Shown here in pieces: positions 42,502 to 51,030 of a stretch of 64,000 bases of DNA (position 1 is the first letter of the stretch; every line of letters begins with the position of its first letter). The DNA is from Microbacteriaceae bacterium VKM Ac-2854 (GTDB taxonomy: Bacteria; Actinomycetota; Actinomycetes; Actinomycetales; Microbacteriaceae). Location of the stretch: assembly GCA_013205085.1 (NCBI GenBank), contig JABMLH010000007.1:1-64000 (forward strand). The letters run 5' to 3'. The position numbers were made by a program, and so were the translations under genes. Under the pieces are notes generated by a model, which saw only the letters and a program-made list of their open reading frames with translations, did not search any database and was not told where the DNA came from.

Positions 42502-44150
42502 CACGACTCCCACATCGGCACGCGCAGCCCGCGCTGCCGAGCCACCTCGGCGGCGCGCTCGTAGCCGGCGTCGACGTGCCGCATCACGCCCGTACCCGGG
42601 TCGTTGGTCAGCACCCGCTCGATCTTCTGCGCCGCGAGTTCCGTGCCGTCGGCCACGATCACCTGGCCGGCATGGATGCTGCGCCCGATGCCGACACCGC
42701 CGCCGTGGTGGATGGACACCCACGTGGCCCCGGAGGCGGTGTTCAGCAGCGCGTTCAGCAGCGGCCAGTCCGCGATCGCATCCGAACCGTCCGCCATGCC
42801 CTCGGTCTCCCGGTACGGCGAGGCGACGGAGCCGGCGTCGAGGTGGTCGCGCCCGATCACCACGGGCGCGCTGAGCTCGCCGCTGGCCACCATCTCGTTG
42901 AAGCGCAGTCCAGCGAGGTGCCGCTCCTTGTAGCCCAGCCAGCAGATCCGGGCCGGCAGCCCCTCGAAGGCGATCTTCTCGCCGGCCGAAGTGATCCAGC
43001 GCCGCAGTTTCTCGTCCTGCGGGAACAGCTCGAGGATCGCACGGTCGGTCGCCGCGATGTCCGCCGGATCTCCCGACAGCGCCGCCCAGCGGAACGGACC
43101 CTTGCCCTCGGCGAAGAGCGGGCGGATGTAGGCGGGCACGAATCCCGGAAAGGCGAACGCCCGCTCGCAGCCGCCCAGCTGTGCCTCCGCACGGATCGAG
43201 TTGCCGTAGTCGAACACCTCGGCGCCCGCGTCCTGGAAGTCGACCATCGCCTGCACCTGCTTCGCCATCGAGGCCCGCGCGGCGGCGGTGAACGCCTCCG
43301 GATCCGCCTCCGCCCGCGCGCGCCATTCCGCGAGCGGAACGCCCTCGGGGAGATAAGCGAGCGGATCGTGCGCGCTGGTCTGGTCGGTGACGATGTCGAT
43401 CGGCACACCGCGCGCCAGCAGCTCGGGGAACACCGTGGCCGCGTTGCCGACCAGCCCGACCGAGAGCGCCCGGCGCTCGGCCTTCGCCGCCGTCACGCGC
43501 GCGATCGCCTCGTCGATGTCCGCCGTCATCTCGTCGAGGTAGCCGTGCGCGACCCGGCGCTCCAGCCGGGAGGGATCGACGTCGACGATCAGCACGACAC
43601 CCTCGTTGAGGGTTACGGCGAGCGGCTGCGCTCCGCCCATGCCGCCCGCGCCCCCGGTCAGCGTCAGGGTGCCGGAGAGGGAGGCGAGACCCTTCTTCGC
43701 CGCGATCGCCGCGAAGGTCTCGTACGTGCCCTGCAGGATGCCCTGGGTACCGATGTAGATCCAGGAGCCGGCGGTCATCTGCCCGTACATGGTCAACCCC
43801 ATCGCCTCCAGCCGGCGGAACTCGGGCCAGTTCGCCCAGTCGCCCACCAGGTTGGAGTTCGCGATCAACACCCGCGGCGCCCACTCGTGCGTCCGGAACA
43901 CTCCGACCGGCTTGCCCGACTGCACCAGCAGGGTCTCGTCGTCCTCGAGGTCCTCCAGCGTGCGCACGATGGCGTCGTACGCCGGCCAGTTCCGCGCCGC
44001 CTTGCCGGTGCCGCCGTAGACGACGAGATCCTCGGGATGCTCGGCCACCTCGGGATCGAGGTTGTTCATCAGCATCCGCAGCGCCGCCTCGGTCTGCCAG
44101 CTCTTCGCGCTGCGCGTCGTTCCACGCGCCGCCCTGATCGTGCGGTTCAT
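42501..44150 (-). CDS. hutU: Urocanate hydratase
   Basis: 549 aa, the standard length. Conserved stretches include [29 protein letters not shown], the NAD-binding [16 protein letters not shown], and [12 protein letters not shown] with its active-site Cys. It hydrates urocanate to imidazolonepropionate. ATG 44150 has GAGGAC 6 nt upstream; the in-frame ATG 44261 lies in a palindrome. It follows hutH by 107 nt. Confidence 0.95.
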   Translation of the reverse strand: MNRTIRAARGTTRSAKSWQTEAALRMLMNNLDPEVAEHPEDLVVYGGTGKAARNWPAYDAIVRTLEDLEDDETLLVQSGKPVGVFRTHEWAPRVLIANSNLVGDWANWPEFRRLEAMGLTMYGQMTAGSWIYIGTQGILQGTYETFAAIAAKKGLASLSGTLTLTGGAGGMGGAQPLAVTLNEGVVLIVDVDPSRLERRVAHGYLDEMTADIDEAIARVTAAKAERRALSVGLVGNAATVFPELLARGVPIDIVTDQTSAHDPLAYLPEGVPLAEWRARAEADPEAFTAAARASMAKQVQAMVDFQDAGAEVFDYGNSIRAEAQLGGCERAFAFPGFVPAYIRPLFAEGKGPFRWAALSGDPADIAATDRAILELFPQDEKLRRWITSAGEKIAFEGLPARICWLGYKERHLAGLRFNEMVASGELSAPVVIGRDHLDAGSVASPYRETEGMADGSDAIADWPLLNALLNTASGATWVSIHHGGGVGIGRSIHAGQVIVADGTELAAQKIERVLTNDPGTGVMRHVDAGYERAAEVARQRGLRVPMWES

Positions 44151-44192
44151 CGTCTCGTCCTCTCCTCGGGTCCGTCGGGTCATCTCTGCCGA

Positions 44193-44250
44193 GCTGTCGT
44201 TCTGGCCGCGCGCGGGTGGCATGCCTGCAGCGCGCGGTGAGAACGACGGC
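44193..44250. terminator. Hairpin between hutH and hutU
   Basis: Arms 44193-44213 (GCTGTCGTTCTGGCCGCGCGC) and 44230-44250 pair at 18 of 21 positions around a 16-nt loop. Being inside one operon, it may set the hutH:hutU ratio or protect mRNA ends rather than stop transcription fully. Confidence 0.5.
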
Positions 44251-44257
44251 GCCGCAT

Positions 44258-45817
44258 TCATCGCAGGGCGCCCACGGCCGCGGCGGCGGCGTCGCGCACG
44301 GCGCCCGACTGCACCAGCGCCGTCACCGCCTCGATCTCGGGCGACAGGTATCGATCGGCGCCCGGGCCCGCGACGGCCGTGCGGATGCAGGTCACCGCGG
44401 CGCCCGTGCCCGCGCCCGGCCGCAGCGGCGCCCGCAGGTCCAGAGCCCGTGCCGCGGCGAGCGCCTCGATCGCCAGCACCCGGCCCAGCCCGTCCACCGC
44501 CCGACGCAGCTTGCGCGCGGCGTGCCAGCCCATCGAGACGTGGTCCTCCTGCATCGCGGAGGAGGGGATCGAGTCCACCGAGGCGGGTGCGGCCAGCCGC
44601 TTCAGCTCCGAGACGATGCCGGCGGAGGTGTACTGCGCGATCATCAGACCGCTGTCCACCCCGGCATCGTGCGCCAGGAACGCCGGTAAGCCGTTGCTCC
44701 GCTTCGGATCCAGCAACCGATCGGTGCGTCGTTCGGCCATGCTGGCCACATCCGCCGCCACGATCGCCAGGAAGTCGAGCACGTAGGCCACGGGAGCCCC
44801 GTGGAAGTTGCCGTTCGATTCCACCCGACCATCCAGCGTGACGACGGGGTTGTCGACTGCGGAGGCGAGCTCCCGGCCGGCGATCAGCGCAGCGTGATCG
44901 ATGGTGTCTCGGGCAGCACCGTGCACCTGCGGCGCGCAGCGCAGCGAGTACGCGTCCTGCACGGCCGTGTGCTCTTCGGTGCGGTGGCTGGCCACGATGG
45001 GTGAACCCGCCAGCAGCGCCCGCAGGTTCGCCGCCGAGTCACCCTGCCCCAGCTGCGGCCGCAGCGCCGCGAGATCGGCCGCGAAGACCGCATCCGTGCC
45101 CAGAAGCGCCTCCACCGCCATCGCCGCCGACACATCCGCCGTCTGCAGCAGCGTGCGCAGGTCATGGATCGCCAGGCAGAGCATCCCGAGCATGCCGTCC
45201 GTGCCGTTGATCAGGGCGAGTCCCTCCTTCTCGGCCAGCAGCACCGGCTCGAGGCCCGCGGCGGCGAGGGCGTCAGCGGCCGGCCGCAGGGTGCCGTCCG
45301 CGTCGCGAACGTCTCCCTCTCCCATCAGCGCGAGCGCGCAGTGCGAGAGCGGTGCCAGATCACCGGAACAGCCGAGGGATCCGTATTCGCGCACCACCGG
45401 CGTGATCCCGGCGTTCAGCATCCCGACGTACGCCTCGACGGTCGAGAGCCGGATGCCCGTGCGGCCGGTCAGCAGCGTCGAGATCCGCAGCAGCATCAGC
45501 GCGCGCACCACCTCGCGCTCCACCTCGGGGCCCGACCCGGCCGCGTGCGAGCGGATCAGGCTCCGCTGCAGCTGCGTCCGCCGCTCCGGTCGGATGAACG
45601 TGGTCGCCAAGGCGCCGAAGCCCGTCGAGATGCCGTAGTGCGGCCGCGCGTCCTGCGCCAGCTGCTCGATCCGTTCGCGACTGGCGACGACCGCCTCGCG
45701 TGCATCCGCCCCGATGTCGATGCGCACGCCGAGCCGAGCGACGGCGACGACGTCGTCGATGCTGATCGGGCCGATGCCGACGGTCACGGGGGCGGTGAGA
45801 ACGGATGCTGCTGTCAT
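44258..45817 (-). CDS. hutH: Histidine ammonia-lyase
   Basis: 519 aa. Active-site features: [11 protein letters not shown] (Tyr), the MIO cofactor site in [18 protein letters not shown] (near residue 150), [14 protein letters not shown] and NPVVTLDG. The cofactor triad reads Cys-Ser-Gly rather than the textbook Ala-Ser-Gly. It deaminates histidine to urocanate, the first step of the pathway. ATG 45817; the ribosome-binding site is not strong. It is divergent from the IclR regulator with a perfect palindrome in the gap. Confidence 0.94.
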   Translation of the reverse strand: MTAASVLTAPVTVGIGPISIDDVVAVARLGVRIDIGADAREAVVASRERIEQLAQDARPHYGISTGFGALATTFIRPERRTQLQRSLIRSHAAGSGPEVEREVVRALMLLRISTLLTGRTGIRLSTVEAYVGMLNAGITPVVREYGSLGCSGDLAPLSHCALALMGEGDVRDADGTLRPAADALAAAGLEPVLLAEKEGLALINGTDGMLGMLCLAIHDLRTLLQTADVSAAMAVEALLGTDAVFAADLAALRPQLGQGDSAANLRALLAGSPIVASHRTEEHTAVQDAYSLRCAPQVHGAARDTIDHAALIAGRELASAVDNPVVTLDGRVESNGNFHGAPVAYVLDFLAIVAADVASMAERRTDRLLDPKRSNGLPAFLAHDAGVDSGLMIAQYTSAGIVSELKRLAAPASVDSIPSSAMQEDHVSMGWHAARKLRRAVDGLGRVLAIEALAAARALDLRAPLRPGAGTGAAVTCIRTAVAGPGADRYLSPEIEAVTALVQSGAVRDAAAAAVGALR

Positions 45818-45872
45818 AGGTCCATCTGACTCCTGGACCAGCCACGGCGGGCTCCTCGTAGAGTGGATACCG

Positions 45873-45888
45873 TCTCGGATCCGAGACA
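45873..45888. promoter_or_regulatory. Candidate operator of the hut regulator
   Basis: GTCTCGGATCCGAGAC is a perfect 16-bp palindrome in the 96-nt gap between hutH and the IclR gene, suited to control both directions. TAGAGT (45860-45865) just upstream could be the -10 for the IclR gene. Confidence 0.65.
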
Positions 45889-45913
45889 ACAGGATGTTGC
45901 ACGGGAGGCGCGG

Positions 45914-46711
45914 ATGGAGAAGACCGACATCCCGGCCGCGCGCAACGCGTTGCGGATCCTGAGTCACCTCGCGACCCAGCGCGGGCCCGTCTCCGCCGCG
46001 TCCATCGCCCTCGCACTCGACTTGCCGCGCTCCACCGTCTACCGCCTGCTCGGTGTGCTGCAGGAGCAGGGCTTCGCACTGCATCTTCCGGAGGCGCGCC
46101 GCTACGGCATCGGCATCGCCGCGTTCGAGCTCAGCTCGGGCTACTCCCGCCAGGAGCCGCTGGCCCGGCTCGGCAGCCCGATCCTGGCGAGCCTCGTCGA
46201 CCACCTCGGCGAGAGCGCGCACCTCGCCGTGCTGCACGGCCGCGACGTGCTCTACCTGGTCGAAGAGCGGGCGCCGCGCCGGCCCGCACTCGTCACCGAC
46301 GTGGGCGTCCGGCTGCCGAGCCACCTCACCGCCAGCGGGCTCGCGCAGCTCGCCGCACTCCCCCGCGCTCAGCTGCGCGCCCTTTTCCCCGATCAGAAGG
46401 CATTTGCGCATCGATTCGAGGGCGGAGTAACCCGATATAGCGAGCTGAAGCGGATGCTCGACACGGTGCGAGCGCGCGGCTACGCCTCGGAAGACGGCGC
46501 CGTCACGGAGGGCATCGCCTCCGTCGCGATCGCCGTACGCGACCACGCCGGCTGGCCCGCCGCCGGCATCGCCGTCACCTTCGCGAAGGACTCGGTGCCG
46601 GAAGCGGAGTGGCCGACGTTGGCCACCGAGATCCGACCCTTCGCCGACGAGCTCTCACGCCGAATCCGCGGCTCCGCAACACCCCTGACCCGCGGAATAC
46701 CGCGCACCTAG
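45914..46711 (+). CDS. IclR-family regulator, probable hut regulator
   Basis: 265 aa. The winged HTH VSAASIALALDLPRSTVYRL (about residues 30-49) is followed by the IclR effector domain with VLHGRDVLYLVEE, RLPSHLTASGLAQLA and GYASEDGAVTEGIASVAIAV. ATG 45914 has GGGAGG 5 nt upstream. It is divergent from hutH, which suggests it senses urocanate or histidine and controls the hut genes. Its 3' end contains the -35 element of the trxB promoter. Confidence 0.9.
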   Translation: MEKTDIPAARNALRILSHLATQRGPVSAASIALALDLPRSTVYRLLGVLQEQGFALHLPEARRYGIGIAAFELSSGYSRQEPLARLGSPILASLVDHLGESAHLAVLHGRDVLYLVEERAPRRPALVTDVGVRLPSHLTASGLAQLAALPRAQLRALFPDQKAFAHRFEGGVTRYSELKRMLDTVRARGYASEDGAVTEGIASVAIAVRDHAGWPAAGIAVTFAKDSVPEAEWPTLATEIRPFADELSRRIRGSATPLTRGIPRT

Positions 46712-46719
46712 GATGTGTT
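46694..46719 (+). promoter_or_regulatory. SigR/SigH-type disulfide-stress promoter of trxBA
   Basis: GGAAT (46694-46698) and GTT (46717-46719) are separated by 18 nt, the pattern of SigR (Streptomyces) and SigH (mycobacteria) promoters, for which trxBA is a classical target. The -35 lies inside the end of the IclR gene. Confidence 0.65.
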
Positions 46720-46799
46720 GTAGCCCTCGGAGCCCGGGAACGTACCAAGCGACCGGGCCTGGGCTCCCACCAACGAAAACGACCAAGAGGAGTGCCACC

Positions 46800-47786
46800 G
46801 TGCGCGACATCGTCATCATCGGATCCGGCCCCGCCGGCTGGACGGCCGCCATCTACGCGGCGCGCGCCGAGCTGAACCCGATCGTCGTCGCCTCCTCGGT
46901 CGAGATCGGCGGCGACCTGATGAACACCACCGAGGTCGAGAACTTCCCCGGCTTCCCCGACGGTGTGCTCGGTCCGGAACTGATGATGCACATGCAGGCT
47001 CAGGCGGAGAAGTTCGGCACCGAGACGTACTACGACGACGTCACCTCGCTCGAGCTCGACGGCGACGTGAAGAAGATCACCCTCGGCTCCGGCGAGTCCA
47101 TCGAGGCGCGCACCGTGGTGGTCGCCACCGGCTCCGCCTACCGCAAGCTCGGCCTGCACGACGAGGAGCGCCTTTCCGGCCACGGCGTCTCCTGGTGCGC
47201 GACCTGCGACGGCTTCTTCTTCAAGGGCAAGACCATCGCCGTCGTCGGCGGCGGCGACTCCGCGATGGAGGAAGCGACCTTCCTCACCAAGCACGCGGCG
47301 AAGGTCTACGTCATCCACCGCAAGGACACCCTGCGGGCCTCGAAGGTGATGCAGAAGCGCGCGATGGACAACGAGAAGATCGAGTTCATCTGGAACTCCG
47401 AGGTCGTCGGCATCTCGGGTGAGTCGCACGTCAATGGCGTGAAGCTCCGCGACACCGTGACCGGTGACGAGTCGAAGCTCGAGCTCGACGGCCTCTTCAT
47501 CGCGATCGGCAACGACCCGCGCACCCACATCGTGCACGGCAAGCTCGACCTCACGAGCGAGGGCACCATCGCGGTGACCGGTCGCTCCTCTCAAACCTCC
47601 GTTCCCGGCGTCTTCGCCGCGGGCGACGTCATCGACCCGACGTACCGTCAGGCCGTTACCGCCGCCGCCTCCGGAACGGTCGCCGCGCTCGACGCGGAGC
47701 ACTACCTGGCTGCCCTCGACGACAAGACGTCGCCGATCGACGGTCGCCCCCAAGCTGAACCCGAGCTCGCAGACGCGGCTCACTAA
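46800..47786 (+). CDS. trxB: Thioredoxin reductase
   Basis: 328 aa. FAD motif IVIIGSGPAGWTAAIYAAR at the N-terminus, redox-active WCATCDG (Cys about residues 137 and 140), NADPH motif VVGGGDSAMEEATFL, and the C-terminal FAD site VFAAGDVIDPTYRQAVTAA. It reduces thioredoxin with NADPH. GTG 46800 has GAGGAG upstream (46788-46793). The leader holds a hairpin (GGAGCCC 46729-46735 with GGGCTCC 46761-46767). It is followed 11 nt later by trxA. Confidence 0.97.
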   Translation: MRDIVIIGSGPAGWTAAIYAARAELNPIVVASSVEIGGDLMNTTEVENFPGFPDGVLGPELMMHMQAQAEKFGTETYYDDVTSLELDGDVKKITLGSGESIEARTVVVATGSAYRKLGLHDEERLSGHGVSWCATCDGFFFKGKTIAVVGGGDSAMEEATFLTKHAAKVYVIHRKDTLRASKVMQKRAMDNEKIEFIWNSEVVGISGESHVNGVKLRDTVTGDESKLELDGLFIAIGNDPRTHIVHGKLDLTSEGTIAVTGRSSQTSVPGVFAAGDVIDPTYRQAVTAAASGTVAALDAEHYLAALDDKTSPIDGRPQAEPELADAAH

Positions 47787-47797
47787 GGAGAATCGGA

Positions 47798-48124
47798 ATG
47801 TCCAACGCTAAGAGCGTCACCGACGCCAGCTTCCAGGCCGACGTCCTCGACTCGGAGAAGACCGTACTGGTCGACTTCTGGGCCGAGTGGTGCGGTCCGT
47901 GTCGCATGGTCGCCCCCATCCTCGACCAGATCGCGGCTGAGCACGGCGAGAAGATCGAGATCGTCAAGCTGAACGTCGACGACAACCCGCAGACCGCGGC
48001 CAAGTACCAGATCACGTCGATCCCGGCGATGAAGGTCTACCAGAAGGGTGAGGTCGTCAAGACCGTCATCGGCGCCAAGCCGAAGCCCGCCCTTGAGGCC
48101 GACCTCGCCGCGTTCCTCGCGTAG
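47798..48124 (+). CDS. trxA: Thioredoxin
   Basis: 108 aa thioredoxin with the active site WAEWCGPCRMVAP (Cys about residues 33 and 36) and cis-Pro in TSIPAMKVY. It reduces protein disulfides and is recharged by TrxB from the gene before it. AAGGAG stands upstream of ATG 47798. A 38-nt palindrome with a T-run and an embedded parS site ends the operon. Confidence 0.97.
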   Translation: MSNAKSVTDASFQADVLDSEKTVLVDFWAEWCGPCRMVAPILDQIAAEHGEKIEIVKLNVDDNPQTAAKYQITSIPAMKVYQKGEVVKTVIGAKPKPALEADLAAFLA

Positions 48125-48136
48125 TCGTTCACACCA

Positions 48137-48179
48137 CGAAGGCCCGATGTTTCACGTGAAACATCGGGCCTTCGTTTTT
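48137..48179 (+). terminator. trxA terminator built around a parS site
   Basis: A perfect 38-nt palindrome (48137-48174) followed by TTTTT (48175-48179), 12 nt after the trxA stop. The centre (48148-48163) is TGTTTCACGTGAAACA, the parS consensus, and CGAAGGCCCGA flanks extend the stem. Confidence 0.85.
48148..48163. promoter_or_regulatory. parS site 1
   Basis: TGTTTCACGTGAAACA, an exact match to the bacterial chromosomal parS consensus bound by ParB, inside the trxA terminator. Confidence 0.92.
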
Positions 48180-48272
48180 GGTTTCGGCAAGCTCAACCAG
48201 CGGCGGACCCTACCGCTGGTTGAACCTGCCGACAAGCGGCGGACCTCATCGCTGGTTGAGCCTGCCGAAACC
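48180..48272. repeat. Family B repeats between trxA and the YbjQ gene
   Basis: GGTTTCGGCAAGCTCAACCA (from 48180), a diverged middle copy (CTGGTTGAACCTGCCGAC, around 48216) and GCTGGTTGAGCCTGCCGAAA (from 48251) form an inverted set around GCGGCGGAC-like spacers. It lies between convergent genes. Confidence 0.8.
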
Positions 48273-48279
48273 ACATCGC

Positions 48280-48669
48280 CTACGGCGTTGCATCCCCCTG
48301 CTGCGTCGCGAAGTACGCCGACTGCCCCGTAGCACCCGGCTGTCCCTCCGCAATCGGGATGACGTACACCGCCGTTCCGTAGGCGCACACCTCGGTCCAG
48401 TTCTGCCCCATCTCCGAGGTGTCGAAACGCATCGCCACGATCGCATTCGCGTTCTTCGCCTGCGCCTCCGCCACCATCCGCTGCATCACCTCCATCCGGC
48501 TGTCGTACAGCGCCTTCGTCATCTCCGGCAGCTCGCCGCCGGCCAATGACCGGAAGCCGGCGGTGAACTGCGCGCCGATGTTCCTCGAGCGCACCGTCAG
48601 CCCCATCACCTCGCCGAAGACCGCGTCGATCCGATAGCCGGGCACATCGTTGCTTGTGACGATGATCAT
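48280..48669 (-). CDS. YbjQ/UPF0145 family protein
   Basis: 129 aa. MIIVTSNDVPGYRIDAVFGE and NANAIVAMRFDTSEMG are hallmark segments of the UPF0145 (YbjQ) family, small pentameric cytoplasmic proteins annotated as heavy-metal-binding by structure only. The C-terminal extension is Gln/Ala-rich. Function unknown. It stands alone between convergent trxA and a two-component system gene on the same strand. Confidence 0.85.
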   Translation of the reverse strand: MIIVTSNDVPGYRIDAVFGEVMGLTVRSRNIGAQFTAGFRSLAGGELPEMTKALYDSRMEVMQRMVAEAQAKNANAIVAMRFDTSEMGQNWTEVCAYGTAVYVIPIAEGQPGATGQSAYFATQQGDATP

Positions 48670-48741
48670 GTCTCTCCCTCCGTCCGGCGCGACCCCACCG
48701 GCTCTGCGCGCGACGCTACTCGCCCGCGACTGCGCGTGCGC

Positions 48742-49428
48742 TTACACCAGACCCTTCTCGTGTGCGAAAACGACCAGTTGCACGCGGTCCCGCAAGGAGA
48801 GCTTCGCGAGGATCGAGCGCATGTGCGTCTTGACGGTCGTCTCGCCGAGGAATGCGCTGGCCGCCACCTCGGCATTGCTCAGACCCTTCGCCGCGAGCAG
48901 GAAAATGTCGCGCTCTCGAGGCGAAAGCGGACCGAGAAGCGATTCCACATCCGCTCCGGCCGTCGGGGTCGTGGAGCCGAACTGTCGAAGCAACTCTCGA
49001 GTCATCGGCGGAGCGATCACCGCCTGACCGGAATGCACCGTGCGAATCGCCTCCAGCACAAAATCACTCGTCGCATCCTTCAGGATGAATCCACTCGCCC
49101 CCGCCCGGAGAGCGGCGACGACGGCCTCATCGTGGCGAAAAGTGGTCAACACCACGATCCGCGGAGTCTCGACGCCGGAGCTCTCCTGGGCCGCGACGAT
49201 GCGGGCCGTCGCTTGCACGCCGTCCATGACCGGCATTCGCAGGTCCATCAGCACAACGTCCGGTTGCACCGCATCGATCAACTGGATGGCCTCCGCACCG
49301 TCCCCCGCCTCGCCCACCAGTTCGAGGTCGGACTGCGAGGAGATCAACATCGCTAGTCCGGAACGGAACAAAGCCTGGTCGTCGACGAGCGCGACGCGGA
49401 TGCGCGCATCAGCCGGAAGCCCGCTCAC
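48742..49428 (-). CDS. NarL/LuxR-family response regulator
   Basis: 228 aa. The receiver domain has ALVDDQALFRSGL (acidic pocket), phospho-acceptor Asp in DVVLMDLRMPVMDG (near residue 59), Thr in VVLTTF and Lys in GFILKDA. The LuxR-type HTH is LSPRERDIFLLAAKGLSNAE followed by TVKTHMRSIL. GTG 49428 overlaps the kinase stop (GTGA), so the two form one unit. Signal and targets unknown. Confidence 0.93.
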   Translation of the reverse strand: MSGLPADARIRVALVDDQALFRSGLAMLISSQSDLELVGEAGDGAEAIQLIDAVQPDVVLMDLRMPVMDGVQATARIVAAQESSGVETPRIVVLTTFRHDEAVVAALRAGASGFILKDATSDFVLEAIRTVHSGQAVIAPPMTRELLRQFGSTTPTAGADVESLLGPLSPRERDIFLLAAKGLSNAEVAASAFLGETTVKTHMRSILAKLSLRDRVQLVVFAHEKGLV

Positions 49429-50801
49429 GACTCTCCGTCGTTCGATGTTTCACGTGAAACATCGACGAAGGGAACGAAGGCCGAGACCCGGAACTCACCA
49501 TCGTCGTCCGCGCCAGCCGTGAGCCAGCCTCCGACGATGCTCGCCCGCTCGCGCATTCCGGGGATGCCGTTGCCACCCGATTCCGTTCGAGCGGGAGCAG
49601 CCCCTCCCGACTTCGAGACCACCGTCAGCGCCAGCCCCGGGCCGCGCCAGTCCAGGCCGACCCGCACCGAACTGCCGATGCCACCGTGAGCGAGCGCATT
49701 CGTCAACGACTCCTGCACGATCCGATAAACGGCCAGCTGCGCTCCCGCACCGAGGGGCTGCACCGAACCGAAGTCCGAGCGCTCGATCAGCAGCCCCTGT
49801 TCCGACATCTGCGAGATGAGGCCGTCCAGATCGACCACGGTCGGTTCGCCCGCCTCGCCGCGCCCGGCGCGCAGCGACTCCACAACGAGACGGATGTCAC
49901 CGATCGCGGATCGCGCGGCCTCCGCAATCGTCTCCAGCGCCGCATCCACTCGATCCGGTGATCGATCCGTTAGCCGGCGCAGTCCGTCCGCCTGAACGAC
50001 GACGACCGTCAGCGAATGCGCCAAGACATCATGCAAGTCGCGAGCGATGCGGCCGCGCTCCTCCGCAACGGCGAGGCGCGTCGCTGCGTCGTCACGCTCG
50101 GTCAGTGCACGGACCTCGGCTCTCGACGCCAACAGGCGATCCAGCCCGGCGCGGACGGTGAAGCCCAGGGCCCAGAGCAACACGATCACGGCGGAACTCA
50201 CGGCGAAGACGACGACCCCGGTCCACATCAGCACGTCCGGCGGATACGCCGCCTGTTCGACGGCGAAAGTGCTCTCCGTCATTTGGCGCATCACCGGATC
50301 ACTCACCGGTGGGGCGATGCCGGACCAGGCGACGATCGACTCCCCCGTCTCCGCGTAGCGCCAGACCATCAACCATCCGATCGCCGCGGCATAGAGCAGA
50401 CCGAGACCGAGGCTCGGCCAGCCGAATGGTCGACGCGACGACGCAGCGGCAAGACCGACGGCGATCGCCACACCCAGGTAGGCGGGCCAGGACGTCGAGC
50501 CCAGCATCAGTACCGGCGTCAGCCCCGCGAGTGCCAGCATCGTCACGATCAATCCGTGCCCGATCACCGGCGCCGCTCGCGCACACGCGATCGCAGCGGA
50601 GATCAGCACGAACGGTGTCAGCCACGCAACGCGGGCGACGACAGCGTCTGTCACGACAAGTTGGTTCGACCCTGACCGCCCGGCTTCAGCCACCAGCCAC
50701 AGGACCAAGAAGACCACGGCGATTGCAACATCTGGAGACCGAAGTGCGAGGCGGGAAGTGAGCGTGCGGCGGGTCGCGCGGTCGTCCGTTGAGGTGGGCA
50801 T
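49425..50801 (-). CDS. Sensor histidine kinase (HisKA_3 type)
   Basis: 458 aa. About 6 hydrophobic segments in residues 22-225 form the sensor. Then come a short coiled linker, the phospho-His in RGRIARDLHDVLAHSLTVVV (near residue 258), and a HATPase domain with ESLTNALAHG and GNGIPGMRERA. It phosphorylates the response regulator encoded by the overlapping next gene. The last codons (DVSRETS) are the translation of a full parS site, which therefore lies inside the reading frame. Confidence 0.92.
   Translation of the reverse strand: MPTSTDDRATRRTLTSRLALRSPDVAIAVVFLVLWLVAEAGRSGSNQLVVTDAVVARVAWLTPFVLISAAIACARAAPVIGHGLIVTMLALAGLTPVLMLGSTSWPAYLGVAIAVGLAAASSRRPFGWPSLGLGLLYAAAIGWLMVWRYAETGESIVAWSGIAPPVSDPVMRQMTESTFAVEQAAYPPDVLMWTGVVVFAVSSAVIVLLWALGFTVRAGLDRLLASRAEVRALTERDDAATRLAVAEERGRIARDLHDVLAHSLTVVVVQADGLRRLTDRSPDRVDAALETIAEAARSAIGDIRLVVESLRAGRGEAGEPTVVDLDGLISQMSEQGLLIERSDFGSVQPLGAGAQLAVYRIVQESLTNALAHGGIGSSVRVGLDWRGPGLALTVVSKSGGAAPARTESGGNGIPGMRERASIVGGWLTAGADDDGEFRVSAFVPFVDVSRETSNDGES
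49446..49461. promoter_or_regulatory. parS site 2 (inside the histidine-kinase coding sequence)
   Basis: Exact TGTTTCACGTGAAACA within the final codons of the kinase gene, adding a non-essential-looking tail to the protein. Confidence 0.92.
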
Positions 50802-50887
50802 AACTCCACGCTAGAGCGCCGCAACGCCGATCTGAGTCGATCGCGCCCGCCGCGACGACGAACTCATCCTTCCGGACGAGCCCGCAA

Positions 50888-50903
50888 TGTTTCACGTGAA
50901 ACA
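50888..50903. promoter_or_regulatory. parS site 3
   Basis: Exact TGTTTCACGTGAAACA, flanked by CAA/TTG, between the kinase gene and the divergent aminotransferase gene. Its ATG gives a spurious MFHVKH in-frame extension of the aminotransferase. Confidence 0.92.
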
Positions 50904-50964
50904 TTGCGAGCCACCCATCCACAGGTGGAGTCACGCTCACCCCGATTCGCGCAAGTCTCGCCGG

Positions 50965-51004
50965 GTAGGGTATAACCACCGCTCCCGCCCGGGTGCGGTC
51001 TTTT
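50965..51004 (+). promoter_or_regulatory. -10-like sequence and hairpin-plus-T-run before the aminotransferase gene
   Basis: TAGGGT (50965-50970) and TATAAC (50971-50976) are -10-like. They are followed by a stem ACCGC/GCGGT with inner CCCG/CGGG (50978-50999) and CTTTT (to 51004). A terminator-like structure between promoter and gene suggests attenuation, or an autonomous terminator for a short RNA. Confidence 0.4.
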
Positions 51005-51030
51005 CATCCCACGAACGAATCGACGCCAAC

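Noticed and set aside
50887-51030. N-terminal extension of the aminotransferase from the ATG in parS site 3
   Set aside because: The extension has no family similarity and exists only because parS contains ATG; conserved sequence starts after 51031.
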